A DNA stretch of 64,000 nucleotides from Pyronema omphalodes (GCA_024516155.1 JAJJXM010000035.1:248001-312000), one strand, 5' to 3'; positions 12,380-25,353 are shown, numbered from the stretch's first letter. Numbers and translations: made by a program. Notes: a model not told the origin generated them from the sequence alone.

Positions 12380-13499
12380 TGGTACGGGGCGCTAGGGATA
12401 GGCAGAAAAGTGCGCAGATTCTATGCTTCAAGGCGTCTTAGTAATAATTGTTGGAGTGTAAAGGCAATGGTAATGGTTTCGGTAATATGTTGGTTAATTG
12501 AATGAGTATATTGGGATTTATTTATTTAAAAGAGGCCAATAGCGCGTGATATTTGATGATTCAACTCACCCGGCAGAGACTGGAATTAGAGGGGCCATTT
12601 CATGCCGGACCGTGTGTTGTGTTTCGTCCTGCGTAACTTCCGTTAAAAACAAACCTCCATCCCACTACTAGTTTGATTACCAACCTTATATCCTTGATCT
12701 ATACTGACGGTCATCACGTTTTTTTAAGCAGATATTCCCTGGGTTACGTCTTCCCTGACTTGTACCGGCAGCAGATTGCATAGCTTCTCTCTAAGGCACG
12801 TTTATATCAAAGCAAATTTAATTAGGGCCTGGTAGTACGAGGCGGGAGATAATTCCAAGGCCCTTCATCTTCTGCTAGAGATTCTTACGGGAAGCCTCTT
12901 TTTGTGGACACCAGGATACGGAGTTGATACGTAAGGTTGAGACTTATGACTATGCAGTTGCGGCTATTTTTTGAAATATGGATATCTGATCGGTGGATGA
13001 CTTATTAAGTATTCTAGAGTAGGCGATGACGAGGTACGTAATACCCGTAGCGGCATCTCAATGTCTTGTTTAAAAAAGCGTTTGGATCCAGGACTCCCTT
13101 TGTTTCGGGTCTAGCTACAAGAGAGTCGGGACTCATTGCACGCTCCGATTTTTCACAGTATATACTTCATTGTTCTTCTCCACATATAACTGATATGAAC
13201 TGGGGTATTGTATCATTTCATTTTAATCTCGTCTCAGACGGAAACTTAATAAAAGTCTAGGTAATTATTACTGACAGAAATCCACCAGAAGTATAAAACT
13301 CCTTCCTCGAGCTTATAAAAAAGGAAAGAAAGAAAGAAAATAAAAAAAAGAAAAAGAAAAGAAAAGAAAACATACTACAAATGCATCCTCCTCATATAAT
13401 TCCATATACCCTAATACATCGTCCATTACTATATGTAAATCACCTATATCATTCCATATATCTCCATCTCTCCATCTTCACTATAACACCCGTTGGGGC
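12380..13499. other. Intergenic spacer, LIM gene to GT90 gene
   Basis: This interval lies between the ends of two convergent genes. It is AT-rich with an A/G-rich run at 13317-13375. I see no gene and no repeat of note. Confidence 0.6.
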
Positions 13500-16091
13500 T
13501 TAGATTGTGAATCCAATCTCCGCTCTTCTATCATCAATAACCCGACCATACTCCAACAACAATCTGAACAGCCAAATCTGAAGATCGACATCTCTCAAAG
13601 TTTTCTCGGCCCATCTTGTACTCTCCTCACTGATCCTCTTGGCCAAACTATCTCCCAGCTTTTCGTGTTTAAAAAACCTCATAGTCTCTGCCATTTCCTC
13701 AAGTCCAAGTCCAAGGGGAATATAATGAACCCAAGGGTAAAGCCATTCATCATGCCACTCTCTAAAAACCGCCATTTTGAATACAACACTCTTACTTCTC
13801 AAGAACGCGCGGTATCTTCCACTGAAAGCGTTTCCATCGACATCCAAAAGATACTTCCATTTCCAAGCATCCTGTTGCTTTGCCATAGGAGCTGGTTTAA
13901 AGAATTCCCTTTGTGCCTTACAGTCGACTTCGGAACATTGTCCAATGTGCGAGAATCGAACATCAAACATCTCCTTTAACGACTCTCTGGGCACCTCGGT
14001 AACTTCCCAATCGCTGCCGTTCAGCGTCAATACGTGTGCAGGATTATTGCCATTGATAGCCTCTACGATACGCTGACGATGGTGTTGTTTCCAGTGTCCG
14101 AAGTCTGAGAAACCTCCTGTGGTACTTCCTCTCCAGTAAAGGCGTTCAATCTTCTGTTCCCAGTTGGGGTCTAGGTTGATATCGTAGGGGACTTTGTGGG
14201 CCCAGTACCAGGGGGAGGGGTAGATGATATCGGCATAGGTTGACACCTTGGATTGGGAGAAGATGGGGAAAAGCTCTTTGGCTACGGAGAAGGAGTTGGG
14301 ACGGTCGAAGAAACCGTGGACTGTTTGAACCTGAGGGATTGAACAGATATCGGAGTGGAAGGTGGCGTTGGTCATGAACGGGAGTAACTCGGAGGTAGGA
14401 AGAGGGTAGTGGTCGTGGCTCCATACGGGAGCATCAGGAGGGCAGGATGACATGGCGTGCTTGGAGGCGTCTTGGGGGTTGGTGTTGTTGAAAGCGGTTT
14501 GACCGAATGGAGGAGGAATAGCCCGCTGAGGTGCAGGTAGGGTGGTGAAAGCATCGATTCCGGTATGGATGTTAAGCTTCGAAATCTTCTTCTCCGCAGT
14601 TTCCATAGTCTTCTTGAGGTCGTCGTAAGGGACGATAACTCGAGGTTCGTCGTGGACGTTAAATGGAAGGTCCATATCCGGGAGCCATTTCACAAAGTCC
14701 TGAATCATTTGCTTGGTTGCTTTCTTTTGCCAGTCGTCTCCTTGACCTCCAGTCTGGATTTCACCCCTGCGGATATAGGCGTGGACCATATTATTGGTCT
14801 TCAGACTGAGTTTGTCCTTGAAACCCATGGCTTCTCTTGCACGGTCCCGAATCTGCTTAGGTTCGAGAGACCAGAAAGGCTTGAGCTGGTGATAGATGGT
14901 GTCGTATTCATCAATAATCACTGCATTGTGAAGCTTGGCAAATTCGTACCACTTGTCGAAGTTTGGTGGAGGGTTCATCTTATAGCGACGCTTGTACTCA
15001 CTGACAGCTTCTTGGAGAGACCGACTCTGGCTGTCTCTCATGGCGTAGTATCGATCCTCCGCATCTTCAATCAATTTAGGAATTGGGTGACCGTCAAGAG
15101 AAATAATCGGAGGAGGTTTCTTCTCGAAACGGCGAGCAGCGATTTCCTTCTTTGCAGTAACCATATACGCGGCCGGAATTCCGAGCACAAACATCATGAC
15201 ACCAATGTGTAAGATACCCATCTGTACACCAGCAATCCAAGTCCACATACCGACGAAAGCCACAGCAGACGCCATGATGGAGCCTACTCCGAAAGCTAAC
15301 CAAATACCGAGCGCCAACTTTGAGGAAAGATCCACAAACACGCCTGTCATTGCACCACCTCGAGCAACGAGAACTGCAAGCAAACACCATCTGACGGCGT
15401 CTAATAAGGCGGTGGCTACAACCCAGGTACCAACTACCATCATTCCTCCATTGTTTCTCATAACAATTTGATTCCAACCGTGACCGTGCCAGACCATAAC
15501 TTCACCGAAAAGATTCTCAAAGGCAACAGACGCGATGAGTAATCCAGCGGTGAGATACATTGAAGTATCCCGTCCAAGCTGTAGCCAATCCCCTTCATCC
15601 TCCATATCCTCAATTTGCAAATATGCAGCTGCAGTGAAAGTGGCACTCAAAAGTGCGAGTGCAACATTGCATGTATCCGTACTGTCCCATAGAGCCACGA
15701 TGGCGGCGAGTGAAACGATAACGGCACTACGCCATCCTCCAGGTTTATTATTCTTGCCGGACCCACCGAGACGTAGGCGAGCTGCAGCAAGGGCAGAAAA
15801 GATGAGAGGTACGAGGGCTTGGGACATTGTCCCTGCTCCGAATCGGTGGCATATCGAGGCGGCGAGAAGGAGGGCGGCTAGAATTTGCGGCTTTCGATGA
15901 CTGCGAGGACGAGCAGCGGCAAGGTAGCAACAGAGTCCGTAGATGGTGGCCCAAGAAATTGCTTGGGTAAGGAGGTCGTAGAGAGCATAGCGGAAGGTGT
16001 TGAGAGTGCCGAGAATGAAAAGGGATATTACGACATGGGGCGTTGCGAGCCCGCCAAGCGGTTTTGAGATGTCGATAGGATTAATTGTCAT
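13500..16091 (-). CDS. GT90 (CAP10-type) membrane glycosyltransferase, 863 aa
   Basis: This is a single uninterrupted exon. Roughly residues 15-310 hold about eight to ten hydrophobic membrane segments. A Lys/Arg-rich linker and a cytosolic or luminal coil follow, and the catalytic CAP10/GT90 domain fills residues ~540-850. Recognisable family blocks are YADIIYPSPWYW, NWEQKIERLYWRGSTTGGF and the C-terminal SGRYRAFLRSKSVVFK stretch, which is the sugar-nucleotide binding part of this family. Founding members include the Cryptococcus capsule protein Cap10 and a beta-1,2-xylosyltransferase; filamentous ascomycetes carry several paralogues of unknown acceptor. The protein should sit in the Golgi or ER membrane and add xylose or a similar sugar to a glycan. 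ATG at 16089-16091 is the only start that keeps the full set of membrane helices. The donor and acceptor sugars cannot be read from sequence. Confidence 0.9.
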   Translation of the reverse strand: MTINPIDISKPLGGLATPHVVISLFILGTLNTFRYALYDLLTQAISWATIYGLCCYLAAARPRSHRKPQILAALLLAASICHRFGAGTMSQALVPLIFSALAAARLRLGGSGKNNKPGGWRSAVIVSLAAIVALWDSTDTCNVALALLSATFTAAAYLQIEDMEDEGDWLQLGRDTSMYLTAGLLIASVAFENLFGEVMVWHGHGWNQIVMRNNGGMMVVGTWVVATALLDAVRWCLLAVLVARGGAMTGVFVDLSSKLALGIWLAFGVGSIMASAVAFVGMWTWIAGVQMGILHIGVMMFVLGIPAAYMVTAKKEIAARRFEKKPPPIISLDGHPIPKLIEDAEDRYYAMRDSQSRSLQEAVSEYKRRYKMNPPPNFDKWYEFAKLHNAVIIDEYDTIYHQLKPFWSLEPKQIRDRAREAMGFKDKLSLKTNNMVHAYIRRGEIQTGGQGDDWQKKATKQMIQDFVKWLPDMDLPFNVHDEPRVIVPYDDLKKTMETAEKKISKLNIHTGIDAFTTLPAPQRAIPPPFGQTAFNNTNPQDASKHAMSSCPPDAPVWSHDHYPLPTSELLPFMTNATFHSDICSIPQVQTVHGFFDRPNSFSVAKELFPIFSQSKVSTYADIIYPSPWYWAHKVPYDINLDPNWEQKIERLYWRGSTTGGFSDFGHWKQHHRQRIVEAINGNNPAHVLTLNGSDWEVTEVPRESLKEMFDVRFSHIGQCSEVDCKAQREFFKPAPMAKQQDAWKWKYLLDVDGNAFSGRYRAFLRSKSVVFKMAVFREWHDEWLYPWVHYIPLGLGLEEMAETMRFFKHEKLGDSLAKRISEESTRWAEKTLRDVDLQIWLFRLLLEYGRVIDDRRAEIGFTI

Positions 16092-19000
16092 GAAGTGTAT
16101 ATCTAGCTATTAATCATTAGGTATTGGGTTGACGGATACTGGTTGGTTGCTGATAATTGACCAAAAAAAATAACACCAAAAAGCCTTCAAAGACCGCGTT
16201 GAACGTGTACACACTGTAAGCTATTCGTCCAGCTCGACTCTCGGTTACCCAGTTCAATTGACGTGTCACGTTGTTGCCCTGGTTACCGCTAGCGTCAAAA
16301 AATGATCAACATTCACCGTCGATCACCCGGGAAACCCCAGGAAACCCCCACTTCCCCCCCGGGTACCCCCCCTCACCCCCACTCGGCCGTTGGGTTAGGT
16401 TCATCAACTACAGCCCGCTACCAACCCGCCGAGAGTAGTGTTCACCGGGTCCAGAACTTGCGCACATTCTTGCTGGCCGCGGAATCGGTCCGGTGGTGAG
16501 AGAGTTGGCATGACGGGAAAAACGGCTGCCATACGGCCCAGCCAGCCTTGCATAGAGCGGCGTCTGTTTTTTTTTATATCTAGCGCGCCAGCGCGCCTCG
16601 AAATCAACTGGGTTATTCGATGTTAAGGAAAAACTATGGTAACGTAAAGAAGCAAATCAGCAGATGGCGTTTGTTTCGGAGGCATTTGTTGTCGTACTAA
16701 ACCGTTGTAAGTGTTGTCGGAGTTTATAGGGATTACCGGTTCCCTACCATACGAAGACGCAGGATCCAATACCAGAGCCGGCGATAAATAGTTTGATGGA
16801 GATGCTCTATCATCCGCCAGTAGATCTCTGTAGCTAGTAGCCGTGTGTTGATTAGACGCATGACCTACAGTACATAGAAGCACATAATTTAGAGAAAGGT
16901 TACCATATCTACATGGACTACACCGGAGTTGTCTTCGTTGGCCTGTAAAGTACATAGCGGTCATTTCATCCTCAGGTAGGTAAAGAAATTACTACTGAAT
17001 TGAGTTCTCGCCGGCGTGATCTCCTTCTTTGTTCTCCCTGCTGTTTTAAGCCACATTTTGATAGATCTGTAGATGAGTTCCATCTTCAAGCGAGAAAGTC
17101 CATACACATGAGTACCGCATTCCAAGATTTCATAATTGCCGAACGGACCGAAATTGTGCAGCTTGTTTATCGCTCATCAGTGAAGTTCCGGGTTCGAGAT
17201 GTCTTGACGAGACCCTGATTTTTACACCCTGGTGAACTAATGCCATGCAATGCAGTGTAACATTTTTCTACTTACGGCTTGATAAAGGCACCATAGTTGG
17301 CGGAAGTGACAAAGTCCGAAAGAAAAGAACGCCCAGACAAAGTCTGCGGAATCTGCAGAGTCTCCAAAGTCAACGGTCGATGATCGATTGTCGACTTGAA
17401 CCCCGATCCTGCAATTGACTCCGGCGTGTTTTGGGGGCAGCATATCAATACCATCGTTACCCTGACCATGAAAAAGGTTGCTCGTCGATAAGTGCAATGT
17501 ACATGAATTAGACGCATATATGAAATTGCCAGACCTGTATAAAAAAATTCTCATCTTTATCCCTTTCCTGTAAATCTGTGCAGGATTTTCTGCCTCATTT
17601 CCCTGCTTCTGGCTTCAGCGGGCTCCCTTATACTGTACTCAAATATATGAGAGTTTCTGTCTCGTCAAAGATTCTCTCGATATCTGGTTCATTTTAGAGG
17701 CTGTCGGTAGATGGGATGTCAATTCCCGTAGCATACCCGAGACAAGCAAGATGGGTGGATGATATCTGGTCCAACGGTCCACCATCCATCCATCCATCAT
17801 ACGCTGATGAGTTTTCTGCAAGCGAATGAGGTTTCTCTATGGCTCGTCTACAGCTCGAGACGAGCGAGATCAAGCGATGGTTCTGGGCTAGCTGAAGGCA
17901 GCTAAAGGTAGCCAAAGGCAGACGAGGGCAGTTGAAGGCAGTCTAAGGCAGCTAAAGGCAACCAAAGGCAGATAAAGGCAGACAAAGGTAGACAAAATGC
18001 AGACGAAGTCGACCATAAAAGACAACTAACGAAAATTAACTAACTAGATATAGTTACTCTACTCTAAAGTATGTAAAAGAAAGCTGACGACTAGGCCCAT
18101 AAACACGTGTGCACCAATAATTGTGTCCCAGTTTTCGCAATCCAGGAATGTAACATTAGGGCTATTTCAATTTTATCTGGGTTGGTAGTTCACGGGATAT
18201 ATAGTGTCCATAGTCTTATTGGCTATTACCATTTGGATTTTAGTGGGTGTATATCGTCGATGTTTTAGTGACTCTATGAGGTGGGGAGTCTAGGGGAATT
18301 TCTAGTAGTGCGTAGTGGGTAGTTAGGTGGCATGGTTTAATAAGACATGTCAAGGATATATACGTAGCTAACAACGGCGGACTAACCATTTATGACTAGA
18401 TTGTAATAGCACTGGAGTAGAGGCTAGAGAGTAAGATGCGTAGTAACTAGGCTAGGTCGAGACGTATGTGGAGAGTGGATGGTTGTGGTGAAGGTGAACG
18501 AAGATTCAAACGTTGAAGATACCTATGTACAAACCTATCCTGTCCATATTCGTCGATCACCGTTGTAATTTGTCGCAGGGTTCATAAGCTACATATGTAC
18601 ATACCAGCGGTGTTTAAACTTCGCGCCAAAACATACCGAAAGTCTCGACTTTTGCAATATCACTTTTTTATAAAAAAATCGAACCTCAAGTTTCTTTCCA
18701 TGTCATGATCAGAAATACTACGAGTTATCTTAGGACCGTTCGGTAAAAACTTAACCCGTGATGCGAACTGGATGAAAATATTTGACAAATACTCGAAAGA
18801 TAACATACGATACTTAGCTACGTTCTCAACTTGGCTGGTATTGTCTGTATATATCATGTTATATGTGCTTCATCCATCGTAAGATTTTTTTGTTACTGTT
18901 GTTCATTGGACTTTGTATGGCATCTTTCTATGTTTGATCTATATATGGTGGCTGGAGAATTTGTGAGGAAATTGTGAGGAATTGTGAGGAACTTAGAAAT

Positions 19001-19110
19001 GTACATATTGATCTGTATCAAAATCACCCCACGATGTGTACATATGTACAACCGGCATGTACAGTGAGTGAGACACCGCGTGTAGTTCTCGTGCTGAAAG
19101 CCGACATATC
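16092..19110. other. Spacer without recognisable genes
   Basis: Several short ORFs occur but none carries a motif or exon signals that I trust. A 10-bp minisatellite at 17891-18000 is described separately. Confidence 0.55.
17891..18000. repeat. 10-bp degenerate minisatellite (GNYRAAGGCA)n
   Basis: Eleven consecutive decamers share the core AAGGCA, for example GCTGAAGGCA, GCTAAAGGTA and GCCAAAGGCA. Substitutions are concentrated in the first four bases of each unit. It is non-coding. Confidence 0.8.
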
Positions 19111-19112
19111 TA

Positions 19113-19478
19113 CAGTCGACTCGGGTTATAAGGGTACTATCTATAAGAATACCCACTGTAGAAGGGTACCTGCCGCGGTCCCGACGGTTTTTGTATGGGA
19201 ATTAAGGGTATCACAGTGTACTAGAATATCCTTATGAAAATGCCGAAAATTTGTATGGTACCCTTATACAGTGGGGCAGCTGGTGATGTGGCTATAGTAC
19301 AATTTGGGTGGCTATGGTGCAATTTGTGTGGCGCTAGGACTCCACTTACCTCCGCACTACCCCGGCTCTGTGCATCTCGATCAATCACTCGTGCCAAGCC
19401 TCTCGGTCTTTAAGAATATACATCATATAAGGGTAGACCCTTTCGGTCCCGGCGTACCCTTATAGACCGAGTCGACTG
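19113..19478. mobile_element. 366-bp MITE with 25-bp TIRs and TA duplication
   Basis: The left terminus 19113-19137 starts CAGTCGACTCGGGTTATAAG. The right terminus 19454-19478 is its reverse complement with two mismatches in 25 bp. TA flanks both ends (19111-19112 and 19479-19480), the target duplication of Tc1/mariner/pogo elements, and CAGT is a common first tetranucleotide in that superfamily. Nested inside is a second inverted repeat (19152-19170 with 19257-19275, 18 of 19 bases). The motif TATAAGGGTA appears repeatedly in both orientations. There is no transposase ORF, so it is non-autonomous. Confidence 0.75.
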
Positions 19479-22400
19479 TATCTGTATGTACTTTACATAG
19501 TGAAATTATATGTAGGCGGATTATGTAGAAATGCACTGTATGGTATGTAAAGTACACTTCTCTAACTAGAGCATGTCGTTGTCCTTTCCCCCGGCCGGGA
19601 CTGCATGATGGAACTTGCTTCGCTATAACGTTACTTCATCCAAGCGAAGTCTACATACAAACATACATACGCGTTCATAGTCGATACATTCCATTTTTAT
19701 GTTCATACATATCATTCTTCCTCCTGAAACGGTAACTTCCTTTCTTCAAGAATTTTTTAATTTTGCCCATGCTGCTGGGTGGTAGTACATAGTGGTGGTG
19801 GGCCTGGTGGGCCTGGTGGCCACCCCTTCGGTACCGTTTGAATTGCCTGAATTTGCCGAGAAAAATCCAACGATCCGCCCACCGGGTAATATATCACCAA
19901 GCCAGGCTCCAAAAGTTGTTACTAACGTCACTTAGCGTGGAAATTCATATTTCGGTCTTCGTTTATCATCGGGTTCGCCAGAGGATATTCCCTGTTGATA
20001 TCTTGTACCCATGTCATGGTCAGTCGAGGTTCGAAAATTCGAAATTCGAAATTCTGAAAATCAAAAAATCCATAGATGATAGATGATAGATGACAGAAAA
20101 GAAGACAAGCAAACAAAAATATCTGTTTTACATAAGGAGCCATGTGAATGGTTGGTATATTTTGTTTCTTATGCATGTCTTCTGCTAGCCGACCTTAATA
20201 GTCAGAGTCTCGCATTCGTTTTTTTTTTTTTTTTTTTGCGATAGATGAGATTGTGATGAATCCGTTGCAGAAGTTGCAGGATCCAGACGGGACACGATGA
20301 AAAGGCTTTGGCTGTAAACGCATTTGGCGTTTGCGCGATGCGGTTGCAAGTTGCGGCAAGTTAGCTATGGTGGTCTATGGATGACCCTAAAGGCTAGATA
20401 GAGGTGGGGTCGGAGGTTTTTACCCCTCAGTTGGCTGGCCGGCTGGCCGCTGAACAAGACCTAACGAAGAAACAATCGCTCGGTATACATAACGCAGCTT
20501 TCAGCTAGCCGTGTTTCTTGCAGAACCGACAAACAAACTTTTTTTTCTATCTCATCGCATGAAAAAAGTTGACACACCTATGTATGGCTATCATAAAGCC
20601 TTTGACGATATCTATATATCTATCCAAACCTGAAATTTAGTTGGCTATCTTGAATGAAAGTTTTAAAACAAAAAAAGTCACGAAAGGAAGGATGCAGATA
20701 TTGGAGATTTGTGACTTTTCTCTACAAGTTCTATCCGGGGCGGTTGCAAGACGTGATATACGCTAGTCACAAGCCGAGAATCCGCCTTGCCCGCTTTCTC
20801 GCTGTCCTGTCCGTTCATGTGTATACGCCAACAGCTGCACTACCCTACATGGCCGGCCAGTCGATCATCAATTTTTAGTTTCAGCTTCGGACCGAATTTT
20901 TTCTCCTCTTCAGTTTAGTTTTGTGCAAGACTTCCTTCGTTTACAGATAGATACAGATAGATACAGATACACCTGCCGGGTACTTGAGGTTAAACTACCA
21001 ACTACGGAGATTTGTTTGACCCTTGGAGTAAAAGGTACGTACTCCGCTTGATATTTGTCGGTGATCTTCAATCCGCCGCCGAGCCATGGCCTGTCAACTT
21101 CATCAAACAGGTATGGTAGCCAGGCAGACAGGCAAACAAGCAGTCATATTTCCGTTTCAACCGCAGCCGCACGGCATACCCACTCTACTTTACTTCCCGT
21201 GTCAATTGTAAACGCCAGAAGCCGGGAAGGAGTCTACCGAGGGGTTTTTTGGATTGCGTAGATGTTTGCTGTACGACCAAGGCACAGTCTGCATCATCAG
21301 CAAAAGTTGAATTCCAACTGCCTTGAAGTGAGACATGATACAAACAAATTCGATATGGAAAATCGTGATGGACTATTAATAGATATATTTGCATTTCCAT
21401 CAATTCATCATCTCTGTGGCTTTCCGGCCGTTTCGTAACCGGGCTTACTCGGTACACACATATGTACATAGGAGGTTTCTATTTTGTTTGATTCTCGGAT
21501 CATTCTCCTGCTGTACCTGTGTGACACGGGTTACCATGTTGAGTACGACGTTGACTTTGTTGAATTTGTTTCGTTGAGCCTGCAAGAAAAGAAAAAAAAA
21601 GTTAGAATTCTGTAACTACGTTACTTTAGATACGTTTATCTTTTTCTCCCACTCGGAACACCGAAGAGGGTATCAAATCTGCGTAACTGCAACGAATCAC
21701 CAGCAAATCAAACTTCCTGAAACTTAAGTTCATTCACAAGAAAACTAGAAACAGATAGAAACTCCCTTTTTTGGTTTCTCAAATCGTACATACATGCTTT
21801 CTTTTCGGCAGCCTTCGGGGAGAAAAGGAATCGTCGATGGAAACCTGCATGTCTTATCTTTTTGCAGCAACACTTACAACTGTCACTTCACAAGCTTCAT
21901 AACATCCCTCTTAGTAGATCATCAACGACGGCAGGACTGCGCCGACGCGGGTGAAGAAATAAGACTTGGCCTTTGAACTTCTGCACAGTCGCTGTATGAT
22001 GGTTTGGTTCTAAGCCCTAATCACCAGGATTATTGGCGGACGATGGATGATGATATGTATCTCGAAACCAGAGTTTTCGAACCAAAGTGGGGTGAGGCTT
22101 CGCTGGGCCTCAAAGTGGGGGTAAACTCACAGGAAGTTACAGAACTTGGAGGACTCTAGAGTTTCTACCATACACCAGCGTACACTACTATACACCGCTA
22201 TACACCACCATATCCCCCACCCCACTCTCCTCCCTCTCGTAGATCCTCCCAAAATCTGCAGCTAGGAGTAGAGGTAAGGAAGCCACAATGCATCCATCAT
22301 CCGCATTCTTCAACCCGAGAGAAGCTCGCCTAGGAGAAGCTTTAGTGCGCATTTACCGGGGTGTGTTGCCGTAAATTCTGATATCGAGCCATACCATACA

Positions 22401-23580
22401 CCTCCGCATGTCTCGATATCTCCTAGCAAGTTAGACCCTGGAGCATTGGAGCATGGTGAAGGTTCCCTTGTGTTGACAGGGAATTGGCGAGCAAGGTACG
22501 TACTACTAGCAGTACCTTGTAGTACGTATGGCATACCAGCACTATATTAAGTTCCCGTAAATACTAGTCCAGTGGGATTATGAAGAAAGTAGCAGCCGTA
22601 TAAAACCGTCTACCCCCACCCCCGAAGTCAGAAAGCTGAGCTACTACTACTTTCTCGAAGAACGTCAAGACCTTGAAAGAAGACTCGGAAGCCCTTTACC
22701 GAGATCGAGATTGAACGAAGGAAAAAACCGAACGAAGAAAGAACGAGAACCACGACCTTTACGAACTCTTTTTCTCTCGAAAAAAAAAATAAAGAACATT
22801 TTCTTCTTTTTTTCGAATCCTTCAGTTTTTCTCTCTTTCTAATATCTTTTTCGGAACTTTGAGCCGTTTACAAACCTTTTTTTTTTACCTTCGGCACAAA
22901 GCAATTGCGAACCATCATAACTTATCTGTTTATATAATTCCCAAATTGGTAAGGCAACAACATTTCTTCCCCGCAACTACCGATTACTATCCTCCGCGTC
23001 ATTCATACCCCGCAAGATACCCGCAATTTTTTTTACCCGATGAAGAAGACCCCAACGCAACCCAAGGAAACACGGGATTAAAGTTTTTTTTTTCTGCCCT
23101 TCGATCGTCACAAAAATGCACTTCCATCTGTTTTGTCTCAGGTGTTATTTTTTTTTCTCTTTTCCTGCCGTGGTATTCTCGGTTACGCGTTCAGAAGATG
23201 TTACGCCGTCCCCTTGCTTAAATGCATGAACGATCATGAAACTCTAATTTCCACTCTTTCACTTATGGCTTTTTTTTTGCCTTCCCTTTACTTCCCTTCC
23301 TTGACATCTTAATTGAATAGTGGACACCTTGTTGACCAGTTTCTCTAAAAATTTACCTCTCACAATTTTTAACTTTTACCTCATCCCATAACTTTTTCTT
23401 CTTCTTCAATATAAAAACCCACCTCTCTGGAATATTAAGCAAAGTATCAAGAAAAAGCTAACGTCTCCCTTTGTCTTTACTCCTCTATCATAGTTACTCC
23501 CATTCCACTCAAAACACATCGTCAAAGAAGCTACTTCTACCTCTACTTAAACATCATCAACACCATCACCACCAACAACA
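19479..23580. other. Spacer and promoter region upstream of galactonate dehydratase
   Basis: No gene is recognised. The last ~900 bp (22.7-23.58 kb) become strongly CT-rich with many T runs, as in fungal promoters and 5' leaders. ATATAAAAAC at 23409-23418 is a possible TATA element for the gene at 23581, about 165 bp before its ATG. A 120-codon ORF at 22859-23221 lies in this pyrimidine-rich DNA and has no family signature. Confidence 0.5.
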
Positions 23581-25353
23581 ATGGCAAAAATCACAGCCAT
23601 TGAATACTTCCGTGTCCTACCTCGTTGGCTTTTTGTCAAAGTCACCTCGGAGGATGGTTTATACGGATGGGGAGAATCAACACTAGAAGGACACACTGAG
23701 GCCATTGAAGGAAGTTTGGATGAACTTATTGGAAGATTTGTTGGATATGAAGCCGAGTATGTTATTACTTCTGATATCTTTATTGATATCTCTACATCTA
23801 CCATTTCGTTTAAGAGGACCAAAAAGACTGATGAGATGGTGTTATCTTGGTTAATAGTGATATCGAACATATTTGGCAGGTCGCTTGGAGATTGGGATTT
23901 TATCGTGGTGGCGCAGTTTTCATGTCTGCTATTTCCGGTATTGATATTGCGTTGTGGGATTTGAAGGGTGAGTTTCTTTTCCTTTTTTGATAGCTTTGCT
24001 TTGCTATGCTATGCTTGAATCTGCTATGATTTGCGTTGCTTTGCGTTGCTTTGCTTCGCTTTGCCTTGCCTTTCTCAACCGAATTTTAAGCTGATTAAAA
24101 ACCAACAACCAGGAAGAAAACTCGGCGTCCCAGTATACTCCCTTCTCGGCGGAAAGCTCCGTGACAAGCTCGCTGTATACAGTTGGATAGGTGGAGACCG
24201 ACCTAGTGACGTGGCTGCTCAGGCGTGCGTTGACCCCGATACGATAGCCAACTCAGCGCGCGAAGTACATCACTAATGCCGTTTATAGACAACAACGGAA
24301 AGATGAAGGCTTCACAGCGATCAAGATGAACGCTACAGAAGATTTAGGCTGGTTAGATTCACCATCGAAACTTCAAGCATCGGTAGATCGGTTAGCGGCA
24401 GTTAAAGCGGTCGGCTTAGATGCCGGTCTTGATTTCCATGGTCGCCTTCATAAACCGATGGCTAAACAACTTGCGAAGTTATTGGAACCTCATCAACCGC
24501 TTTTTATTGAGGAACCTTTATTGTCCGAACATCCTGAAGCGATAAAGGCTTTCTCGCAATATACTACTATTCCTATCGCCCTAGGTGAACGTCTATATTC
24601 AAGATGGGATGTTAAACCTTTCTTGGAGAGTAGTAGTATAGACGTCCTGCAACCGGATGTTAGCCATTGTGGTGGTATCTCGGAGTGTAGAAGGATTGCC
24701 GCTATGTGCGAGGCTTATGATGTTGGATTAGGTAAGTGAATCCCGAAACATGGAAGTGGATGGATAGCGTAGCCCGAGCCCCAAACCCCGAAGCCCAGAA
24801 GTCCCGAAACCCCGAAACCTGAAACCTGAAGCCCGAAGCGCAAAGGCCGAACAAGGTCCAGAATTCAAAGACCAGAATTCGATATCCAAAAAAACCCCAT
24901 CACAATTCCCGAAATCCGCATAAAAAAAACATTCTCCTTTACACCCCTCTTAACATCAATCCTTCCTTCTTCCATCCCTTTTCATCCCATCCAATTCATT
25001 TCAACCTCAGCTAACATCACCTTTTTCCAGCCCCCCACTGTCCCCTAGGTCCCATCTCCCTCGCCGCCTCAATCCAAATCGCCGTAACCTCCCCCAACTT
25101 CGTAATCCAAGAAATGTCCCTCGGAATCCACTACAACAAAATGACACCACCCGAAGCCGGAACCTATGATTTACTAAGCTATCTCAAAAACCCCGAGGTG
25201 TTTGCAGTCAAGGATGGTTATGTTCAGACTCCTAAGGGTGTTGGTTTGGGAATCGAAATCGATGAGGAGGCCGTTAGAAAGGTTTCTGTCGATTGTAAGG
25301 CGTGGAGGTGTTTGGAGTTCTTTGGTCCTGGGGGTGAGGTTAGGGAGTGGTAA
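23581..25353 (+). CDS. D-galactonate dehydratase (enolase superfamily), 387 aa, 5 exons
   Basis: Exons are 23581-23756, 23858-23967, 24113-24224, 24289-24731 and 25031-25353. All phases agree and give 387 residues, close to bacterial DgoD (382). The reaction is dehydration of D-galactonate to 2-keto-3-deoxy-galactonate, a cytosolic step in galactose or sugar-acid catabolism. Enolase-superfamily residues are in place: metal ligands D181, E207 and E233, with His183 (DFHG) and His283 (APHCP) as acid/base pair, each two positions before the E. coli DgoD equivalents as I know them. The N-terminal capping domain has FYRGG and [15 protein letters not shown]. The start context is ACAACAATGG. Intron 2 holds a GCTTTGCGTT-like repeat and intron 4 (299 bp) is CCCGAAA-repetitive. 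A related hexonate dehydratase specificity is possible, but the DgoD resemblance runs through the whole length. Confidence 0.9.

Noticed and set aside
14565..15212. 215-codon plus-strand ORF opposite the GT90 gene
   Set aside because: It is the antisense shadow of a long conserved exon and shows no independent motif.
22859..23221. 120-codon ORF before the galactonate dehydratase gene
   Set aside because: It lies in T-rich promoter or leader DNA, is Phe/Ser/Arg-biased, has no motif, and its start is not an ATG.
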